64,000 nt of DNA from Prillingera fragicola (GCA_002335605.1 BEDY01000004.1:1736001-1800000); one strand, 5' to 3'. Positions 44,869 through 57,234 are shown, counted from the first letter of the stretch. Notes: generated from the sequence alone by a model not told the origin. Program-made: numbers and translations.

Positions 44869-45475
44869 CTAGATGCGCTTCTCCTCGACGACGACAGGCA
44901 GATGCCCACGTGCCCGCAGCGCCATGACGGTAGCCGGAGGAAGAGCGTAGGGCGAGTCTGTCCTGATGACCTGGGTGTGTTAGCCAAGGTCTGGGATTGC
45001 CAAGCCGAGGAGTACTCACTGAACCAATGGACATGAAGAAACCGAAGGTGGCAGCGGACGAGGCCATGTACTGGCCAAGGGTGGCGACGGCACCGCGGGG
45101 ACCGGGACCGCCACTGGTATAGGGTTAGCATTGAATCACAAATCCATCGGCCACAGAGGAGTCAAGTTGCCGAGTGGGCGACGTACCGGAGGATGGAGAA
45201 CGAGCCCTGCGCACGTCAGTGATGCTGCTCTGGCAAGGGGCTTGGAGCTTACAAAGATGAAACCAATGGTAAGACCAACACCAGTGCCCATCATGGCACC
45301 CATCTTCACTGCGGGGTATCAGCGCTGCTCGTGAATGATACGCCAAGAGACACCAGGTCAAGGTTGAGCATCCTGGGCTGCCTGTTCGTTCCTGCGCGAC
45401 CTGCAAACGGGAGCTTGCCAACTTACTCTTGTCAAAGGTGGAGCCGCCGGCGGTGGTCTGGGGAGGGGGAGGCAT
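44869..45475 (-). CDS. MGR2: Mgr2/Romo1, TIM23 translocase subunit
   Basis: Small mitochondrial inner-membrane protein that gates lateral release of preproteins from TIM23. Five exons (45475-45427, 45308-45253, 45206-45187, 45113-45020, 44970-44869) encode 106 aa; exon 3 is only 20 nt. The family sequence is clear: [32 protein letters not shown], and [20 protein letters not shown]. The C-terminal extension (residues 76-106, ending EEKRI) is longer than in animal Romo1, as in other fungi. The gene is fragmented by introns of 46-118 nt and is easily overlooked. Confidence 0.95.
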
Positions 45476-45748
45476 CTTGAGGGTGCTGGAGTGTTGTTGA
45501 GAACGGATGAGACTGTAGAGATTGAAGCGACGAGCAACGGAGCAGGCTGGGCAAACGGCCAACTTTGGGTGAGGATGAGGGTAGTCACGTGACTGGAAAG
45601 TAATGTTACATGTGATGCTAATGGTTGATTAGGAAATATATTTGATTCCGCTAATGAATTTATCCTAATGAGTGATCGGCTATTGGAGGGCGTCATCTGT
45701 GGTCGACGAGTTGAGACCATCCCCTCCACCAACGGTGACTTGGGCACC
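45476..45748. promoter_or_regulatory. Divergent promoter, MGR2 / RTC1
   Basis: 273 bp. An AT-rich core at 45600-45675 holds CTAAT-GGTTG-ATTAG followed by GAAA (45618-45636), whose reverse complement shares TTTCCTAAT-N4-CATTAG with the promoter at 10907-10925. Two further CTAATGA words lie at 45651 and 45665. Confidence 0.5.
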
Positions 45749-48700
45749 ATGAACCGCCTGACAACTGTCCTCTACCCGTAAGCACATGCTCCACTGCTCA
45801 GCAGCTAAACAGCCAGGTCGATGCCCAGCTCGGGGTCCGAGGGCTCGACGGGCACACCAGCAAACGCAGCAGGGAGGGGCATCTCTCCCATTGACACCAA
45901 CCTGCCACTGCTGCCGGGCATGTCACGGTCAATCTACGACGATCCACGCAGCACACGCTTCGACTCTCCACCGCTAGTGCCCACTCCAATCATAGCACGC
46001 GCACACTCGGCCGCTGATGCGTTGCAAGTCAAGCATCGCCCAGAGTTGCTCTTCCCCATTGTCGATGACCAGCTCCAGTCCAACGGTCGTGTGAGCGGCT
46101 CGTCAACGCCGACTCCCCATCAGGTCCGAAGACCAGATCGAACGCTCAGGACGAACTTGATGCAGGTCGGGGTATCGCAGCAGCAGGGAAAGGGGAAGCG
46201 CGGGCAGCAGCAGCAGGCTGCCGGGCCGTCAGGTCGGCTGAGCAGCATGGCCCAGGGACCAAACGGACGTTATGTCGTCGGTGGCGGGCAGTGTGAGTGC
46301 ACCTAGCTGGGAGATAGCTGACAAGTAGACTTGCGCGTACACGAGATTGCCAACCCTCCAGACCCCGAGATGCTCACTTCTGCCGCGGCGACCAAACCTC
46401 TCGGACGGCAAGCTGGCGGCTCATTCGCCAAGGGCCCGGGCGGCGTGACCATCTCCGAGGTATGCAACCTCTGGAAGGGGTCTTGGGCAATTGGAAAGGG
46501 AGTCAACGACGTCGACTGGGGAACAGCAAGTGAGTCTTGCTATTGCGAACCGTGCTGACAGCCAGACTTTGACACCAAGATTGTCACCGCGACACCCAGT
46601 GGCAACTTTATGATCTTTGACGTAAATCGCGGCAAGCTTGGTGAGTAGCTCTCTCGCGCGACATGGGCACTGACCGGCAGACCGCGAAGTGACTGGAGGT
46701 CATCCACGACCGATGAACTGCATCAGCATCAGCCAATCGAATTCTATGCCGTACTTGCTCATTACAGGCGGAACGGAAGGTCAAGCACGCCTCTGGGATC
46801 TTCGCGAGACAGAGAACTCGGGACGCAGCAAGTACTGGAAGCACAACGCTCCAGTCACAGCCCTGTGTTTTGCCGAGGACGACCCACGCCACTTTATTGT
46901 TGGTACCGAAGCTGGTGGCCTCTTCCGCTACGATGTGCGTTATCCCAACAAGACAGTCGGCAAGGTCTGGGGAGCACACGGATCCAAGCCTGTTTTGGAT
47001 CTCAAGTGGAAGTCTGCAGATGAGCCCGGGTCAGGCGGTCATGGCTGGCTAGCCAGTGCCGGCGGTGATCGGACTGTTCAGATATGGGACATGACACATC
47101 GTTGGGACAAGGGTACAGTCTCACAGCCGGCTCACATTCTCCACACTGCCTACCCCATTCGCTGCGTCGACTGGCGTCCGACAGCCCCGACAGAGCTCGT
47201 CGTTGTGCCCTTTGAGCAACCCCTGGCATCGGCCGTAACCGATGTACGACCTGGCATGCAACCACCGCTTATCCCAGACGACAGCGACTCTGCTCTCGAA
47301 GTCTGGGATGTCCGCCGCCACTATATTGCAAAGTATTCTCTGCCGAGTCTCAGCGGAAACGCCGTTTCTGCCATTTGGGACGATAAGGACTCTATAGTCG
47401 CGTGCTACCAGAATGGCGGCCTGGCGCAAATTGACCTGCAGAGCCGCGTGGTGCCCAAGACTATCCCGCTTGAGAGCGTGCGTCGGCAGGTCGTCGCCTG
47501 GAGTCCAAAGGCTGAGCTTGCTTATGCTGTGGATCGGTTCAAGATGGGCGAGATTCCGTTCGACGACGTGTGAGTACTCCCTGACATGTGCGTTATACTA
47601 ATTTTGCAGGACTGACAAGTACGCGTCGCACTGGCAGGTCGGCAGACATAAGAAGGCCGTCGCGGATCCGGCATACGATCCTGTACAGGCCATGGGTGTG
47701 TTGCCGCTGAATGACGGCGAGGACGCCGAGTTCATCTACATGGCCCAGCAGTACAGGCTCGAGGGCGAGGCTCCAGAGCGGCTGTGCAAGTGGAACCGGG
47801 AGGTCGCCGAGCTCTGTGGGCGAACGGACGAGGCTCGCGTCTGGGACTTTTTGAAAGGCTTGATTGAAGAGTTCCGCCCGGCTACAGACGGCTTGTTCAA
47901 CGAGGCCGTCTTCACTACCAGCTCACCGAATGGGGCGGCACCAAGGGTTCAATCCCCGCGCTACCCACCGCCAGACAAGCGACCCAGTGAGGACTCGGGC
48001 GTCAGCAGTGAACACCACGGCATTCTACTTTGTCCGAGCGACAGCGTCGAGTTTGTTGAAGACGAGGAGGAGGAGCGGCGCGGCCCCGCACGTGACGACC
48101 GCGACGATTCCTCAGCCAGCGACTCGTCAGATGACGAGCCTCTCACGCCACCCCGGGCACCGAGGCGAACGCGTTTCAAGACCTTTATCACACCCCACAC
48201 TGGCGAGCACCGGTCCTCCACTGGCGGCGGATCTGTCAAGCGTTCCTCCTTGCCGTCCCGCACCGAGTCGTCCATGCCGCTGTCATTCACCCGAGAGAAC
48301 TCGCACTACGGCCTCGTCCCGCGCAAAAAGGCGCTCGTGATTGAAACGCCAATGAGCGAAGACACGCCCACGCCCATTGCGGACATGGACTATCCCGACC
48401 CATATGGGATCGCTGCAGCACTCGAGTCGATCTCTGCTCCTGCGCAGCGGGCGTCTGCGAGCTTGAGGGCGGGATTCTCGGCGCGGTCTACACCGCATAG
48501 CACGCGGCCGCCATCGCCTTCGCTCCTTGAACGTGTGGCTGCTGCAACGGCGCGGCTGGGAAGCGTTCCTGGTTCTGTGGTGGGGAGCGCGCGCCCATCC
48601 GTCGTGGCCGAGACCAAGAACCGTATACAACCTGCAGCGATCACGCGGCACACGCAGCGGTCGTACGCGCTCGCCGAGTGGGATTCGTACCGCGAGTCGC

Positions 48701-49558
48701 GGTGCAGTACGCTGCTGAACTGGTGGAAGGCGTACGTCGACGACGGCGAGGTGCAGGTCGCCACGGCAGTGTTCGTTATTGGCTCGCCCGTGGTCGACTT
48801 TCCACAGCATCAAGCTGAGCGTGTCGTTGATGCGTATCTCGACTTGCTGGGACGGTATCGCTTGCAGATCCAGGAAGCGTATATCCGCCGCTTTGCAAAC
48901 GTCCTGCACGCGCAGACTGTACCGGGCCAAGACGGGGTTACGCACATTCTGCACTGCTCGGGCTGTGGCAAGTCTACGGGGTCGCTCGATGACGATCCGG
49001 AGAAGAAACGCTTCTGGTGGTGCACCAAGTGCCGCCGGGGTGCCAAGATTTGCTCTGTTTGGTTTGTACAGGTCAAAGAGAAGGCATGCTCACGTCTACA
49101 GTCGGGAACCGGTCAAGGGTCTGTGGCTCGGCTGTCCGCGCTGCCGACACGGAGGACACCACGTACGTGCTTTGGCCAGTGCAGAGGCTGACGATTACAG
49201 CGGTGTATGCGGCTGTACATGTGTACGTGTCGTTGGTTGAACATGAGAAACAACAAACACTAACCAGTCTACAGTGGACACGACGCGCTCGGCACCCGCC
49301 CCTCAGTTGCGGCCCGCCTCGCCGCCGATGGTGCCACGCCGATCCTCGACGCTCCAAGCTGCTGGGAACAGCTCGTCGCTCGACTCGGTCCTGACGGAGC
49401 GCAGCAGAAAGGCGAGTAAGGCATCTGACCTGTCGCGTGGGAGTGAGCCGTCTGAGGGTGCTGCTGTTGCAGACGGGGCTGGTGGCGGCGCTGTAGTGAC
49501 CTGGAATGTGTGTCCTGGTGGGTGTGGGTGTCAGTGTCGGACTGTGCATCCTATGTAG
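45749..49558 (+). CDS. RTC1: SEA complex subunit Rtc1/Sea2 (WDR24 homologue)
   Basis: Subunit of SEACAT/GATOR2, which controls TORC1 at the vacuole. Nine exons (45749-45777, 45817-46292, 46329-46529, 46566-46640, 46681-47569, 47610-49061, 49102-49162, 49201-49222, 49275-49558) give 1162 aa. WD40 repeats begin at YVVGGGQYLRVHEI and include GGTEGQARLWDLRE and GGDRTVQIWDMTHRW. A disordered middle is followed by the C-terminal RING/zinc ribbon: CSGCGKS, WWCTKC, CSVC, GCPRCRHGGHH, and finally CPGGCGCQC. The last zinc ligands are read only with exons 7-9 as given, which include a 22-nt exon. The start (45749) joined to the CAGCCAG acceptor adds a short N-terminus; starting at 45821 is the alternative. 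Confidence 0.9.
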
Positions 49559-50137
49559 TGTAGATTTGTACAATAATAATGCACATGCTGGGACAATGCG
49601 GTCCCTTGCACTGTGCTTGGGAGTGCATGTTGCGGACACCTGGTGCTTTTCTGCCTCAGTGGCCACGATGTACCTGGAGGATTCATACCTTGTGGGTGGC
49701 AACTTTGGCTCTAGCAGGGATGGTCGAGATAGGCGTGCTGGATCAAGCCACGTTGTCATAGGCGTGCCAGTGGCGCTGTGGATTCGCAAGCCTAATTGTT
49801 TTTGCCACCCAACGAACCGCCACTGAGCGGCAAAAACGAGGGACAACAGGGGGGCGCACTGGGACTGGCTGCTCGAACTGCATGCTGGGTGACAGCATCT
49901 TGCTCTTCTACCTCCAAAGCATACACTCTCCCCCTCTACACTCATCTTGCAATCTACTGCCCCAGCAGCTGGATCACACGTGTGCACTCAACAGCAACAG
50001 AGAATCTCATCAAGAAGCACTCTCTGCCTCTTGTCGCGTCTCTTGCTTCCGAGCCCACCTTCTTTCTTCTCCCCTACCCATCTCCTGCATCCCTCGTTCA
50101 TCCTCAACAGGCAAGTATCCACCCCATTCCTCCAACC
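49559..50137. other. Intergenic region, RTC1 to C2H2 gene
   Basis: 579 bp. The last 200 bp are pyrimidine-rich and likely the leader of the zinc-finger gene. The frame is open upstream of the chosen start, but the sequence has no similarity or conserved character. Confidence 0.5.
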
Positions 50138-52320
50138 ATGCAACACCCTCAATTTGATGACGCTTACCAAATGTCGACAGACTGGCATCAAGCTCTTTTC
50201 ACACAGTGGCAGACTATTAGCCCCCATTTACTCTCCCCATCCGCAAGAGTAGAGCCACTGCTGCAGCCAAGACGTCTTGCCGCGCCATCTCCGACACCGA
50301 CAATGTCTAGCGAAGACGATCCAGCACCCACGCCAGCGGGGCCCATGGCTATTCCCAACGCCAAGGCGCCTCCTTCCTTTACCGTCCCCACCGCCGCGAA
50401 CGCACCGGAACAGCCCCAGGCCCCGCATCAGCAGCAGCAGCCGGTAGCGCCGCTGAAAAAGGGGACGGGCAGCGGGGACAGCGAAGTGAGCAATGCCTCG
50501 AGCCGGCCAAACGCCTTTTGGCAGTCGTCGACTGTCGTTTCCGCCGAACCCCAGAGTCTTGGATCGTCACTATCCACTCCAGCTTCAATGACTTCGAACG
50601 GATCCCATTTCCCCTTCAACAAGAACCGCTCTGGCAGCCGCTGGACAAAAGCCAGGTCGACGTCGACAGAGTCGTCGCTGAGCCTGTCGGGCATGACTAC
50701 CCTCGGCTCCATGTACAACCAGGATGGCTTCCCAAACTATCCCCCACCCTCGGAAGATGAAAAGGAGGCTTCCTTGTCGTCGCAGCCGACCGTCGACGAC
50801 GCCGCGATCGCCAAGCAGCTCGCTCTCACCGACGAGGCCGTGAGGTCGATCAACGGTACCTCGAGTGTCGTGCAGGCTCGCGGGCTTGGATTGCCCCCTA
50901 GCACCGGCATGCCCACCCACACGTACGAGCTGCCCCGTAGCCTCGCTGCGTTTGTTCGCCGTCAGCCGAGTGAAGACAACGGCTCTGCGCCAGAGAGGCA
51001 GCAGCTTCCTACCGGCCGCTCTTTTGTGTCGTCGGGCTCATCAACTTCTTCAGAAGAGTCTGAACACCTCGCATCAGTCCAGTGGGTCAAGCAGGTGTCT
51101 TCGCAGCCCTCGCCCGGCTATGGAAACAATTACTTTGGCAACTTTCAGCAGCCAGCGCGCACCGGGAGCCCCAAGATGCCTCCTCCGCAGAGCACCAACC
51201 GCCGCCTAGCGTCTCCTCGCCAGAACGGCGGTCCTACTTCGGGAGCCCAGCTTCCTACCAACAGCGTCGCGCCGTCGTCTGGATCAAACTCCACTCCAAC
51301 GGCTCCGGGAAACCACCCACTGCCTACCAACAACGGTGATGGACCCAGTGACGGCGACGATGACGATGCCCAGACCGTCGGCCTCGGTCGCGAGGGTAGT
51401 CCCTCGTCGTCGTCGGCCAGTGGTCTCGACTTGCTGTCCCTTGCGGCTGCCCACCACGAGCGCCCTCGCCACAGCCAAGGCAAGCGCAAAGCTGGTGCCG
51501 AGGCCGTTGCACAGTGGCGCAACAGTGGCATTCCCTCGGGGACAGATCGCCCAGGCAACGCACGCGCTCACTCTGGTGGCTACGATTCGCCCGGTTACGA
51601 GAGTACGCCTAGCGATGGCCAGCGCGCCGCCGCGGCCGAGCCGCCCAAGAAGAGGAGGCGAAGCGAGATGCAGCTCGAGCAGCCAGAAGAGCGTCTCCGC
51701 CAGCAGTCGAGTGAGGGGGACGAGGAGGCAGGGTCCGACTATGACTCGGACGGCAGCGGCAGCGGGAGCGAGTATCATGGCAAGTCTGGCGCCGCTCGCA
51801 AGCCGATCCGCGGTGGCAACAAGGGAAAGAACAAGCAGCGCGTGCGCTCTACTCTGCCTGTGCCTCCACCGCCGTCCCAGGTGGGTCCCGGTGGCAAGCC
51901 CTTGTCATCAGCGACACCGAAAAAGGGCCGCAAGTCGTCCCCTCCCTCGTCGGGTGCGCGTGGGCGACGTTCCAGTGCCGGCGACGACAAGAACATGATC
52001 GCCGGCGGCGTTCAGTGCGAGTACGTCAACCCGCTGCCGCCGTACCAGCGATGCCCCGACGTGTTCACTCGCAAGTATGACATTCCGCGACACATGGCTC
52101 GCCATGCGCGCCGCGAAGGCGACCTCGTTGCTGAGGGCAAGCTGCCCGAGGAAAAGGCACTGCTGTGGAAGACGATCCGGGACAAGCCCAGGATTCGTTG
52201 CAAGACGTGTGGAGAGTACTTTACCCGGTAAGTTTTGTGCTGCGCTATAGGACCCGGCGCTGACACCTACACAGCCAGGACGCACTCAAGCGACACCAGG
52301 CCAAGCAGCACCACCATTAA
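50138..52320 (+). CDS. C2H2 zinc-finger protein, largely disordered
   Basis: Exons 50138-52227 and 52275-52320 give 711 aa. The body is rich in Ser, Pro, Gly and Gln with acidic tracts (GDDDDAQTVG, EGDEEAGSDYDSDGSGSGS) and basic nuclear-localisation clusters (PPKKRRRSEM, GKNKQRVR). At the C-terminus a first unusual finger (CEYVNPLPPYQRCPDVFTRK then RHMARH) is followed by RIRCKTCGEYFTRQDALKRH ending HHH; the last His ligands are encoded only by the 46-nt second exon. Likely a DNA-binding regulator. The first finger has a long C-to-C spacing, so only the second is canonical. Start chosen at the first ATG after the leader; upstream frame is open without support. Confidence 0.78.
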
Positions 52321-52669
52321 TGGCAGCAAGCCCTCGGGCGGCAGCTGGCTGTATGAGACGAATATCGCGACGGGAGAGAGAACTTGTAGCTTAAACGGCA
52401 CACTTTTTTGACGAGGCGGACGAGATGAGCAGGAGGTCAAGCGCGAGGGGGATGAGCATTCGTAGTTTGGTTTGATTTTCTTTCATCATTTGAAGGCGAA
52501 GGCACAACATGCATGGCTCTTGCAATCTAGGTCTCGATGAAGGGGTGGATGAGTGCCACCTGTTCGGTGAAATGGTAATACCGATCAGCCTGGGTGGCGA
52601 CGGCATGTTGACACACTCTACGCATCAATCACTCACAACACCCACTCTCGCGCACCATCCAGTCTCGCC
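52321..52669. other. Intergenic region, C2H2 gene to GBP2-like gene
   Basis: 349 bp of 3' UTR and promoter. A CACTC/CACCC-rich leader precedes the start codon. No coding sequence is recognised. Confidence 0.5.
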
Positions 52670-54944
52670 ATGGACAGCGACAGAGACTACCGCGACGGTA
52701 AGCCGCTCTCGCAGCCGCACACTGACAAAGCCCAGACCGGCGCGAACGGCGCGAAAGCGTTGAAATGAGCCGCGGCGACTCTGGCGGCGGCGGACACGAA
52801 CGGCGCGACAGGAGCAGGAGCCGGGATCGGAGGCCCGTAAGCCGCGAGGGCCGGGATCGGAGCCGTGAGCGTGAGCGCGAGCGCGAGGGGGCAAGGGATC
52901 GCGGCGATAGGCGCGGGGAGGACGATAGGCGTCGTGATGACGAGCGACGGGTGAGCTTGGCTTGGGATTAGTGATGGACGCGCTGACGCATGTAGTGTTC
53001 ACGGTCGCGATCCCGCTCGCCACGCCGACACCGCTCGCGGTCCCACTCGCCGCGCCGCCGCGATGACCGCCGCGACGACCGCCGCGACGACCGCGACCGC
53101 CGACGCGAGGACGACACGTACCGCCCCTCTGGCTCTGAGCGCGAGCGTGACCGGCCCGAGCGCGGGGATCGGCGGCGAGCGTCCCCGCCGCGCTGGGACC
53201 GGCCCCGGGGTGGGCGCGGCCAGCGTGGTCGCGGCGGCGGCGGGGGGCCGCGCTTCGAGAGCTCGGGCGGGCCCCTCAATGCGCCGCCGGAGGATGCCGA
53301 GGCGCACGCCGCGATGAGCAAGCGCGAGAATCGGCTGTATGTCGGCAACCTCAGTTATGACTGCAATTATCGCGACTTGGCAAAGTTTATGCGTGGAGGT
53401 GCGTGGATATTGGGCTGGGAACTGGGATGGGGACTGGGGCTGGGACATGGGAACGCGGCTGGACTGGCACGGCCAAGAGTCGGGACAAGAGGGCTGCGAC
53501 TGCGAGGGCAACCGCGACGCGAGCGCCCATGCGAGAGTTGGAGACGGATTGGAGCTCTGGAAGGAGAGCACGGCGCGGCCCAGGGGGCCTGGATGTTGCC
53601 TGGAGGCAGGACTACCTATGCCCGAGTACCCTATCTCACCTCTGATGAACTGGACGGAATGGATATTAACAGCGAGTGTAGCAGGCGGCACGATTGTGTT
53701 CTCAGAAGTGTTGGTCACTCCGCAAGGAACGTCCAAGGGTTGCGGGTGAGTCATTGTCCCAGAGGGGAGGTCTGACGTCTGCGCAGCATTGTCGAGTTTG
53801 AGACGAATGAGCAGTCACGACGCGCCATGGAGGACTTGAATGAGCGACCGTTCATGGGACGGGCAGTGTTCATCCGCGAGGTGGGTGCTGCCTCGACTAG
53901 CCAGAGCAATGCTGACGAGCAGGACCGCGAGCAGGTCCCGCGCCATGGAGCGCCGATACAAAAGATGGGCATGGCCGACCGCGGCTCGTTTGGCGCCCAC
54001 ACTGCGCCGGGGGTCGCTAACCGCAACATCTTTGTCGGCAACGTGAGTCACTATCCTGGGCTGCAACTGACAGAGCAGCTCCCGCTTGAAGCCTCTTGGC
54101 AGGACCTCAAGGATCTTATGCGCCAGGCCGGCGAGGTCATTCGCGCCGACGTCGGCACTACGCCCGATGGCAGGCCAAAGGGCAACGGCACCGTCGTCTT
54201 CACCGAACCCGAGGCGGCTCGCGCTGCAATCCGTACGTCGCGGCGTCTGTGCAACAACTGACAGTGACAGAAATGTACAATGGCTACGACTGGTTTGGCA
54301 AAATTCTCGAAGTGCGCGAAGACCGCTTTGCGGTGCCCTTCCGCGGCGCGCGTGGAGGGTTCCGCGGGGCGTTCGCCCCCGCACGCGGCGGCTTTGGTGT
54401 GCGCGGCGGGTTCCGCGGCGGGTTTGCTGGCGGCATGGGCAGCGGCATGATGCACAACCAGGGCATGATGGGCATGAACGGCGGCGGCTACGGTAACGGC
54501 TACGGTGCGCAGGGGTACGACAACGGCTACCCCGCCAGTGTCGCCGAGGCGGCCGCGCCTGCCGTCGACATTGTACCAGGCGGCTCTGGGCTGCAGCCCG
54601 AGCCCGCCGAGCCGAGCCAGCAGATCTGGGTGCGCAACCTGCCGTGGTCTACTTCGAACGAGGACCTGGTCGAGCTGTTTGAGACTGTCGGCAACGTGAC
54701 CCTCGCCGAGATCTTGTTTGAGGGCGAGCAGAGCAAAGGGGAAGGCATCGTCGAGTTCACCGAGACGGCCGAGGCGCAGGGCGCCGGCGAGCGGTTCATG
54801 GGGTACATGTATGGTGGGCGGCCTATTGGTGAGTTGACGAGGCAGAAGGGAGCTGACGGGACAGACGTGCAGTTCAACCCGGCATGGCACACGTTTGGCG
54901 CGCAGGCTGCAAGGGGCGGGCAGCCGCTGGAGATGGGTATTTAA
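52670..54944 (+). CDS. GBP2: SR/RGG-type RNA-binding protein with three RRMs (Gbp2/Hrb1-like)
   Basis: Predicted nuclear mRNA-binding and export adaptor. Nine exons (52670-52697, 52736-52950, 52996-53398, 53685-53745, 53787-53880, 53923-54042, 54079-54232, 54271-54828, 54865-54944) give 570 aa. The N-terminus is Arg/Ser/Asp-rich with an RGG patch. RRM1 runs from RLYVGNLSYDCNYRDLAKF to GCGIVEFETNEQSRRAM; RRM2 from NIFVGN with SWQDLKDLMRQAGEVIRADV; a Gly/Met-rich linker; RRM3 from QIWVRNLPWSTSNEDLVELF. This SR/RGG plus three-RRM order matches yeast Gbp2/Hrb1. RRM1 is split by a 286-nt intron, the longest in the window, which carries G-runs. Retention of that intron shifts frame and stops translation. 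Confidence 0.85.
53399..53684 (+). other. Long G-run-bearing intron in the GBP2-like gene
   Basis: 286-nt intron (GTGCGT...GTAGCAG) inside RRM1; most introns in this window are 33-60 nt. Seven G-runs of three or four bases occur within 53412-53451 on the transcribed strand. Its length is not a multiple of three, so retention causes a frameshift. Confidence 0.7.
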
Positions 54945-57234
54945 AAGGTTAGCACGTGGCCGCGGGGGACAGAGGCGAGGTAGTAGGTAGCTCTGCAGTG
55001 ATAGGCTGCATGTGACAGATACGAGTGTACGAGCTTGCGCCTGTTGATACTTGATACGACATCTTCGTATGGCTTCTGAGACCACTCGACAAGGACGAGT
55101 AGTCGAACAGCGTGTTGGGAAGGCGGACTTGAAATCGCGCAGCATCTTCAACCGCGATACCTTTTGCTTGGATGCGCTTTGTCCAGCCGGTCTGACCAAC
55201 AAAGATGCCGCGCGTGTGGGTAAGAATGGTGTCGTGACCGGTGCTAGTCCACTGTGAGTGAACAAGGTCAAACTGGGCACGAGAGGGAGCCGCCCAGCGT
55301 TCTGCTGGAAGTGGGATGCCATGCATGCGCTCGACTACCAAAGGCCGTCGTGCAGCACCAGCTCTGGAGTCAGCAAGAGGTGGACATGCCAAGCCGACCC
55401 GCTCGGCCCGCTCGGTGGCCCTCAAGGACAACACATGCCGCGGACGGGGGAGCGCGGGCAACAATGGTAAAGCGGAACGAGGAACACGCCACGGTGCGGC
55501 GGTGGGCAGCTTTGTGTGATGCGACGTTCCGAGCGAAGTTGCACCGCCTGCAGGAGTGAGGTTGTGAACTTGAACGTGCGAACGAGTGTGGCTGGAGGAT
55601 GCGAGGGTCGCTTCGTTGGAAGCTGGACTTTGCGCTGAAGGGAGCTGCAAGGGCCAGAGCGAATGGAGACCAGCGGTTGCACTTGCACATAGATGATCAG
55701 GCATGCAGATGATGCGCGGCCAGAGGGTGCTTGGGAGAGACTGCCGACGGGGTGAGTAGCCGTTCCGACGGTAACCGAGCCTGAGCGAGTCGCGTTCACG
55801 CGTCCGTCCTCGTCCGCGCGTGGACCATGCCATGGACAAGCTCTATGCACGCACGACATCGCTGCCCCCCCGGTGACTGACTTGTGTCCAAAGTCGCCGC
55901 TGATTGCGGAGTGATTCAGAGCGGGTACTGCCGTGACCTTAAAGCCTCTCGGCCATCTCGTAAAGCCATCCTTTTCGACTTTGGCACTCGGCTACTGGGC
56001 CACTCGCCCACTCGGGCTATCGGTTCACGTTGCGAGTTTCATGAGTACCAGTGCTTCCTGAACCTGCGGTTTCTTGCTGCGGACGACGAGGATGGAGAGT
56101 ACGTACTGCTCATTACCGCCGGCCTGTCGATCCTGGACGATGGCCCTGGATCACGATACCGACAAAAGTGTTGGTCAAGAGCCCTGGCTCCGGTGCAAGC
56201 CACGGTCTGCGCGGCCAGTGCCCGTCTTCCCTGCAGGACATGTTGTAGAGCAGTAGTAGTGCAGGGAGACCGTCGGCCGTCGGCTGTCGGCCTCGGTCAT
56301 GAGCCCTACCTGCCTTGAAGCTGTGCTTGCTTGCCATCATTTGTCATTCCGACGTGGGTGGCGAGTAGTTGTCTGTCACCTGTCTGGCCAGAAGAGGAGT
56401 ACGACGTCAAAGGGACCGGAGAAGATGGGGGAATATCGTAATGGAGCTCTAGTGGCCAGGATGGAAGACTCAGAGAATAACCTTTGGTCGCCCTAGGCAC
56501 CGTCCATGGATTTCTTACCAGCTCATGGACGGGGGTCTCGACAAGGCCGGCATGCCTTTGATACGGCGGGTTATCTCCTCTAGACCTGCCCAACCTCCCC
56601 CCGAGAGAACCCAGGCAGGACTTTCCTGTTGAAACGAGGTTCATGTCAGAGAAGCGCATAGTCCACATGTCTGGTAGCGACCACGCCGTCGGAGGAAAGC
56701 AAATGATCTAACGCCTCTGCCATGCCTCTCACAATGCCCAGCGGACTATGTCGACCCTGCAGACAGGGCCGTGGACGAGCGGCCCGGAGGCAGCGGGCAG
56801 CGGCCAGGTCGTCTTGTCATGTGCATGTGCACCAGGGTGGGGTCGATTTTTGTGATCAGAAAGAGATCTCAATCTCCACGCCTCCAGCGGGTAAATGTCA
56901 GTCCTGGCATGTACCGCACACCGCCTTTATGCTGCTGCTCGCCTCCCCTGCTGCTGATGTGCATGGGCCGTTCCGAGCCAGTTCGGCGTGTTTGGCGGCC
57001 AAGGGAGAGAGCGAGCGAGGCTGGAGGCTTGACTGGAGCCAGGGATAGTGTGCAATGTCAGTCTCCCAGTAGTGCCGCTACTACTATTGTGCACGTCGCG
57101 CAGTCAATGCATTGTGTATCCTACTTGGACGTCTCTTCATCTACATCATTCATTCTCATTCTCATTCCTCTCAAGCACACCTGTACCATCAGCACACCTG
57201 AACACTTGCACATCAACACCCACTCCCCCGTCCC
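54945..57234. other. Gene-free stretch (2.3 kb)
   Basis: The longest non-coding stretch in the window, between the GBP2-like and CMT1-like genes. Open frames on both strands are short, differ in composition from the neighbouring genes and show no domain. CACTCGG words occur at 55985-56015. The last 250 bp are CT/CA-rich and probably the CMT1-like promoter/leader. A non-coding RNA or a decayed gene cannot be excluded. Confidence 0.55.

Noticed and set aside
47949..47970. tRNA T-loop-like word GGTTCAATCCCCG
   Set aside because: Lies inside the RTC1 coding exon; no acceptor stem, D-arm or anticodon arm around it.
49796..50137. N-terminal extension of the C2H2 protein
   Set aside because: Open frame only; it is leader-like, CT-rich DNA, and a good ATG lies at 50138.
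54051..55322. 423-codon open frame on the minus strand
   Set aside because: Overlaps RRM2/RRM3 of the GBP2-like gene in antisense and runs into non-coding sequence; no domain.
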